Source: an uncultured Cohaesibacter sp. (GTDB lineage Bacteria; Pseudomonadota; Alphaproteobacteria; Rhizobiales; Cohaesibacteraceae). Taken from it: a stretch of 64,000 nucleotides of DNA. Both the position numbers and the translations under genes were made by a program. The notes below the pieces were generated by a model. That model saw only the letters and a list, made by a program, of their open reading frames with translations. It searched no databases and was not told the DNA's origin. Shown here one piece after another: positions 61,171 to 64,000 of this stretch. Where the stretch lies: the NCBI RefSeq assembly GCF_963667045.1, contig NZ_OY762934.1:5152501-5216500 (forward strand), given 5' to 3'. Every line of letters starts with the position of its first letter. Within the stretch, counting starts at the first letter, position 1.

Positions 61171-61620
61171 TCAGGCCTGAGACTTTTCCAGATGCTCCAC
61201 GAGCGCTTCGATCGCCATTGTATAGCCCTTTGCGTTCAGCCCGCAAATGACGCCAAGCGCTGCGGGAGAAACATAGGAATGATGGCGGAAGGATTCGCGT
61301 GCGTGAATGTTTGAAAGATGCACTTCGATGACTGGCAGGCTGACCGCCCGAATGGCATCCTGAAGCGCAACAGAAGTGTGCGTATAGGCTGCCGGGTTGA
61401 TGATGATCCCGCGGGAGTTTTCACGGGCTTCCTGAATCCAGTCAATCAGGACACCTTCGTAATTGCTCTGGCGGAAATCAACCGTCCAGCCCATCGACGC
61501 GGCCTTCTCAAGGCACATGTCCCTGATGTCATTCAAGGTGGTTGCGCCGTAGATGCCTGGTTCTCTCAGACCAAGCATATTGAGGTTGGGTCCGTTCAGC
61601 ACAAAGAGCGTATTGGTCAT
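61171..61620 (-). CDS. aroQ: Type II 3-dehydroquinate dehydratase
   Basis: AroQ catalyses the third step of the shikimate pathway. The 149-residue protein has 'LNGPNLNMLGLREPGIYG' with the active-site Arg and Tyr (about residues 8-25), 'INPAAYTHTSVALQDAI' with Asn and His, and 'EVHLSNIHARESFRHHSYVSPAALGVICGLNAKGY' at the end. Length is typical of the dodecameric type II enzyme. It is the first gene of the aroQ-accB-accC operon, the usual alphaproteobacterial order. Confidence 0.96.
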   Translation of the reverse strand: MTNTLFVLNGPNLNMLGLREPGIYGATTLNDIRDMCLEKAASMGWTVDFRQSNYEGVLIDWIQEARENSRGIIINPAAYTHTSVALQDAIRAVSLPVIEVHLSNIHARESFRHHSYVSPAALGVICGLNAKGYTMAIEALVEHLEKSQA

Positions 61621-61983
61621 TTTTTTGTCCGCGCTAGAGCACTTTTAAAAGCGAGAATATACTGCATGCCCTGCCAATTCTGCAGAATTCCGGCAAGGCA
61701 ACAGGAGCAGGTCCTGCTGTCCGGCCCACTCGTCTGGTTTCTTATAGGCTGTCCCTGGCTGAGTGAAAAGATACGAAAAGGGAGGTTGTGCTTTTCATTC
61801 CTACTTATCGTCATGATTTTCAGCAAAAATGACGATTTTGTGGCATTTGCCAGCATTGGAAAACCCTGTTGGGGAAAGGCGGGAGAGGCGCCTTGTGCGC
61901 CTCGTCTCCGGTGTTTCGGCAATGGGTCTGTTGCGGAATCTTACGCCCGCAAAACGACCGTTTGCTGCTCAATCCGATCCGGA
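61621..61983. other. Intergenic region dsbA-like gene / aroQ
   Basis: 363 bases on one strand direction. A GAGGCGC/GCGCCTC hairpin (61885-61891 with 61897-61903, extended by GGAGA/TCTCC) lies about 80 bases past the dsbA-like stop but lacks a strong T run. The aroQ promoter should be near 61640-61700. No gene is supported. Confidence 0.45.
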
Positions 61984-62775
61984 TCAGCAGTTGGTCGAGC
62001 CGCAGCTGCGCAGATTGGAGATCTTGCTCTCGAAGGCTTCAAGCGAAATGTAGCCTGGAATGACTTCGTCACCGAGCACATAGCCCGGCGTGCCGTTCAG
62101 GTTGAGGGCATCGGCCAGACGGTAGGCTTCCTGGATCGGCTCGCGAGAGGCCTTGTCTTCGTAGAGCTTCTCCAGGGTGTCGCGAGAGATGCCGAGCTTT
62201 TCGGCTTCACGCAGGGCGGTTTCCTTGTTGGCTGTGCCGCGCATGGTCATCATGGCCTTGTGGAAGTCCCCGTATTTGTCCGGCGCTGCCTTGGTCACGG
62301 CCACGGCAACCAGTGCGGCTTCCTGCGACTGCGGACCGAGAATTGGCCATTCTTTCAGTACGACACGCAATTTCTTGTCCGTATCCATCAGCTCGAGCAT
62401 GTTGCCAAAGGCCTGTTTGCAATAGCCGCAGTTGTAATCCATGAATTCGACCAGCGTGACATCGCCTTTTGGGTTGCCCAATACGATCTGATCCTTGCCG
62501 TTGAAGATCTCGTCCTGATGTTCCACGACGGCCTGCTTTGCCTTCTCGGCGCGTTCCAGTTCGGCCTGCTGCTGCTTCTCGGCTTCCTGTTGGCTGAGAA
62601 TGGTGAAGACCTTTCGGATGAGATCCGGATTTTCAAGCAGATAGTCGGAAACGATCGTCTCGATTTCCTTCTTCTGCTGATTGTTGAATTCCGTCGCGCT
62701 GGCAGGTGCGCTGGTCACGCCGATGAGGGCGAGGGCAGCGAACAGGTAGGAAATCGGCGAAAATCTGTGGCGCAT
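61984..62775 (-). CDS. Exported DsbA family thiol-disulfide protein (Com1-like)
   Basis: A 263-residue protein with a signal peptide ('LFAALALIGVTSAPASA', cleavage near residue 27), then a Gln/Glu/Lys-rich helical stretch (about 33-90), then a thioredoxin fold with the active site 'MDYNCGYCKQAFG' (Cys-Gly-Tyr-Cys), and the cis-Pro segment 'NLNGTPGYVLGDEVIPGY'. The C-terminal tail has two more Cys ('RSCGSTNC'). The helix-plus-thioredoxin layout is that of Com1/ScsC-like DsbA proteins found upstream of aroQ in this class. It would act in the periplasm and could oxidise substrates such as the LptD or CSS cysteines, but that is inference. Confidence 0.92.
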   Translation of the reverse strand: MRHRFSPISYLFAALALIGVTSAPASATEFNNQQKKEIETIVSDYLLENPDLIRKVFTILSQQEAEKQQQAELERAEKAKQAVVEHQDEIFNGKDQIVLGNPKGDVTLVEFMDYNCGYCKQAFGNMLELMDTDKKLRVVLKEWPILGPQSQEAALVAVAVTKAAPDKYGDFHKAMMTMRGTANKETALREAEKLGISRDTLEKLYEDKASREPIQEAYRLADALNLNGTPGYVLGDEVIPGYISLEAFESKISNLRSCGSTNC

Positions 62776-63003
62776 GAGTTGGCGTCCTTGTGCGTTTAAA
62801 AGAGTGTTTCAAACTGGAAATGCAAATCGTGTGATCTGTAAAACTGCGTCGGAGAATAGGGCAGAACGCGTGTGTTGCGAGACAAATCTTGAATTGTTCA
62901 CTTGATTGTGACCTTTCGCCCCACTCTGGCGAGCGGCGGCGCATGGTCATTCAGTTCAACGCGTTTCATTCTGCGCTCTGCTCATCCTTTTGCCGTCCTC
63001 CAT

Positions 63004-64000
63004 TTACAGCTTCGGTTGTTTGTAGGACATGATGTCATCGGCCTGAAGCCACTCGGGAGAGCCGCGCTTCAGCTTCTTCTGGGCGCGTGCCGCCATGGCT
63101 TTTGCGGAGGCAATGTCGCCAGATGCGAAATAGCCGTTGGCGGTGGCGATTTCGGCTTCAGCCCGGCGACCCAGATTCTCGTAGGCCTGAGCCAGAAAAC
63201 GATAGCCGACGGCCAGATCCGGGTCATTCTGCAGGCCGCGCTGCAGATGTGTGACGGCGGCGCTGTAGTTGCGGTTGGATTTGGAGGAAATGAGCGCCTG
63301 TCCGAGCATGACACGCAGGATGCCCTCGTTGGGCTTCAGGGAAACCGCCTTGTTGAGCGGTGTGACGGCGTTGTCCGGCTGTCCCGTTTCGAGATAGACT
63401 TGGCCTTTCAGCTCCCAGAAATAGGCATTGTTCGGCTGTGCTTTGAGCAGCTGGTCGATCATCTTGACGGCCTTGTTCCTGTTGCCCATCCGGTAGGTCA
63501 CGATGGCCTGCGCGTAAAGGCTCGGCAGGTCGTTGCCCTTGTAGCTGCGCAGAACCCGCTTTGGGTCCTGGGTGAAGGCTGCCAGTTTGGCGCGGGCCAG
63601 ATCATGGCGCTGCTGTAAGGCGGCGCTGTCGGCCTTGTTGAAGAACTTGCTTTTTTTGGCAAGGTTTTCCACCTGCGCGATGCGGTCGCGGGGCAGGGGG
63701 TGAGACTGGATGTAGGGGTCCATATACTGGCTGGAAAACAGCGCCTGATCGGCAAAACGCTGGAAAGTGGCCAGCATGCCCTTGGCTGATTGTCCCGTTT
63801 TGGCCAGATAGCGCAGTGCTGCACGGTCCGCGGCTGTTTCTTCAGTTCTGGCATAACTGAGGAATGTGCGCTGGGCCACGCCGGGAGAGCCAGCGGCGAC
63901 AGCACCGCCAACGCGGGCCGCATCCGGGCTGCCGGCAGCGGCGCCTGCGGCCATTGCGCCAGCGCCAGCCAGCATGCCGATGGCGGCAATGGTCTGGGCG
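63004..64000 (-). CDS. M48 metalloprotease with TPR repeats, C-terminal part (truncated by window)
   Basis: The reading frame is open to the window edge, so the N terminus, including the HExxH zinc motif, is missing. The visible part begins with a Gly/Ala-rich hydrophobic stretch, then 'FLSYARTEETAADRAALRYLAKTGQS', the Glu...Asp segment that follows the zinc site in M48 peptidases, then 'FSSQYMDPYIQSHPLPRDRI' and about five TPR-like repeats (for example 'QPNNAYFWELKGQVYLETGQPDNAVTPLNKAVSLKPNEGIL'). This is the BepA/YfgC architecture: a periplasmic protease-chaperone in outer-membrane protein quality control. It lies upstream of the dsbA-like gene on the same strand. Confidence 0.85.
   Translation of the reverse strand, partial: AQTIAAIGMLAGAGAMAAGAAAGSPDAARVGGAVAAGSPGVAQRTFLSYARTEETAADRAALRYLAKTGQSAKGMLATFQRFADQALFSSQYMDPYIQSHPLPRDRIAQVENLAKKSKFFNKADSAALQQRHDLARAKLAAFTQDPKRVLRSYKGNDLPSLYAQAIVTYRMGNRNKAVKMIDQLLKAQPNNAYFWELKGQVYLETGQPDNAVTPLNKAVSLKPNEGILRVMLGQALISSKSNRNYSAAVTHLQRGLQNDPDLAVGYRFLAQAYENLGRRAEAEIATANGYFASGDIASAKAMAARAQKKLKRGSPEWLQADDIMSYKQPKL

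Overview
The window reads as a stretch of alphaproteobacterial chromosome, most likely from the Hyphomicrobiales (Rhizobiales). The evidence is gene content and order: lptF-lptG-lptD-surA-pdxA-rsmA running away from divergent pepA-holC; a dsbA-like gene followed by aroQ-accB-accC-aat; the mitochondrial-type complex I accessory protein NDUFA12 beside a DUF2155 gene; HdaA next to ppk-ppx; and a long B12-dependent NrdJ. I cannot name the genus from sequence alone. I found no rRNA, tRNA, insertion sequence, prophage or CRISPR array.

Layout. 1-12.6 kb: a small orphan gene, yicC-gmk, the LPS-export/outer-membrane operon on the minus strand (lptF, lptG, lptD, a SurA-like chaperone, pdxA, rsmA), then pepA and holC. 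12.7-20.9 kb: L-lactate dehydrogenase, an aldo/keto reductase, a secreted glycerophosphodiesterase, a VOC protein with a LysE-type exporter, an ABC-F ATPase, a glutathione transferase, ndk and a small secreted Cys protein. 21-36 kb: purM-purN, a PerM/AI-2E-type permease, HdaA, the polyphosphate pair ppk-ppx, an orphan acidic protein, an MFS exporter, RNase D, a GNAT acetyltransferase and aspS. 35.7-45.5 kb: a large orphan exported protein, two tandem CSS-type EAL phosphodiesterases, AMP nucleosidase, a small secreted protein, a second LysE-type exporter, and an Lrp regulator divergent from a cupin.

45.7-51.6 kb is the main accessory module. It holds a TRAP transporter (dctP, dctQ, dctM) with a FadR-type GntR regulator gene inserted between dctP and dctQ, followed by an L-fuconate-dehydratase-type enolase-superfamily enzyme. 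A strong promoter before dctP carries a GntR-like palindrome on its -35 hexamer, so this looks like a self-contained, substrate-controlled uptake and catabolism unit for a sugar acid.

51.8-64 kb: nrdJ on the minus strand, with an unusual His/Asp repeat near its C terminus; a 698-base intergenic region with four sequences resembling NrdR boxes in two pairs; a single-domain response regulator; NDUFA12; DUF2155; aat; accC-accB-aroQ; an exported DsbA-like protein; and the C-terminal part of an M48 metalloprotease/TPR protein cut by the window edge. Convergent gene pairs are commonly separated by perfect-stem, often bidirectional terminators. No wholly new multi-gene system is evident. The most interesting points are the doubled NrdR-like boxes, the His/Asp tract of NrdJ, the paired CSS-EAL proteins with a diverged motif, the GntR-interrupted TRAP cluster, and several conserved-looking orphans.
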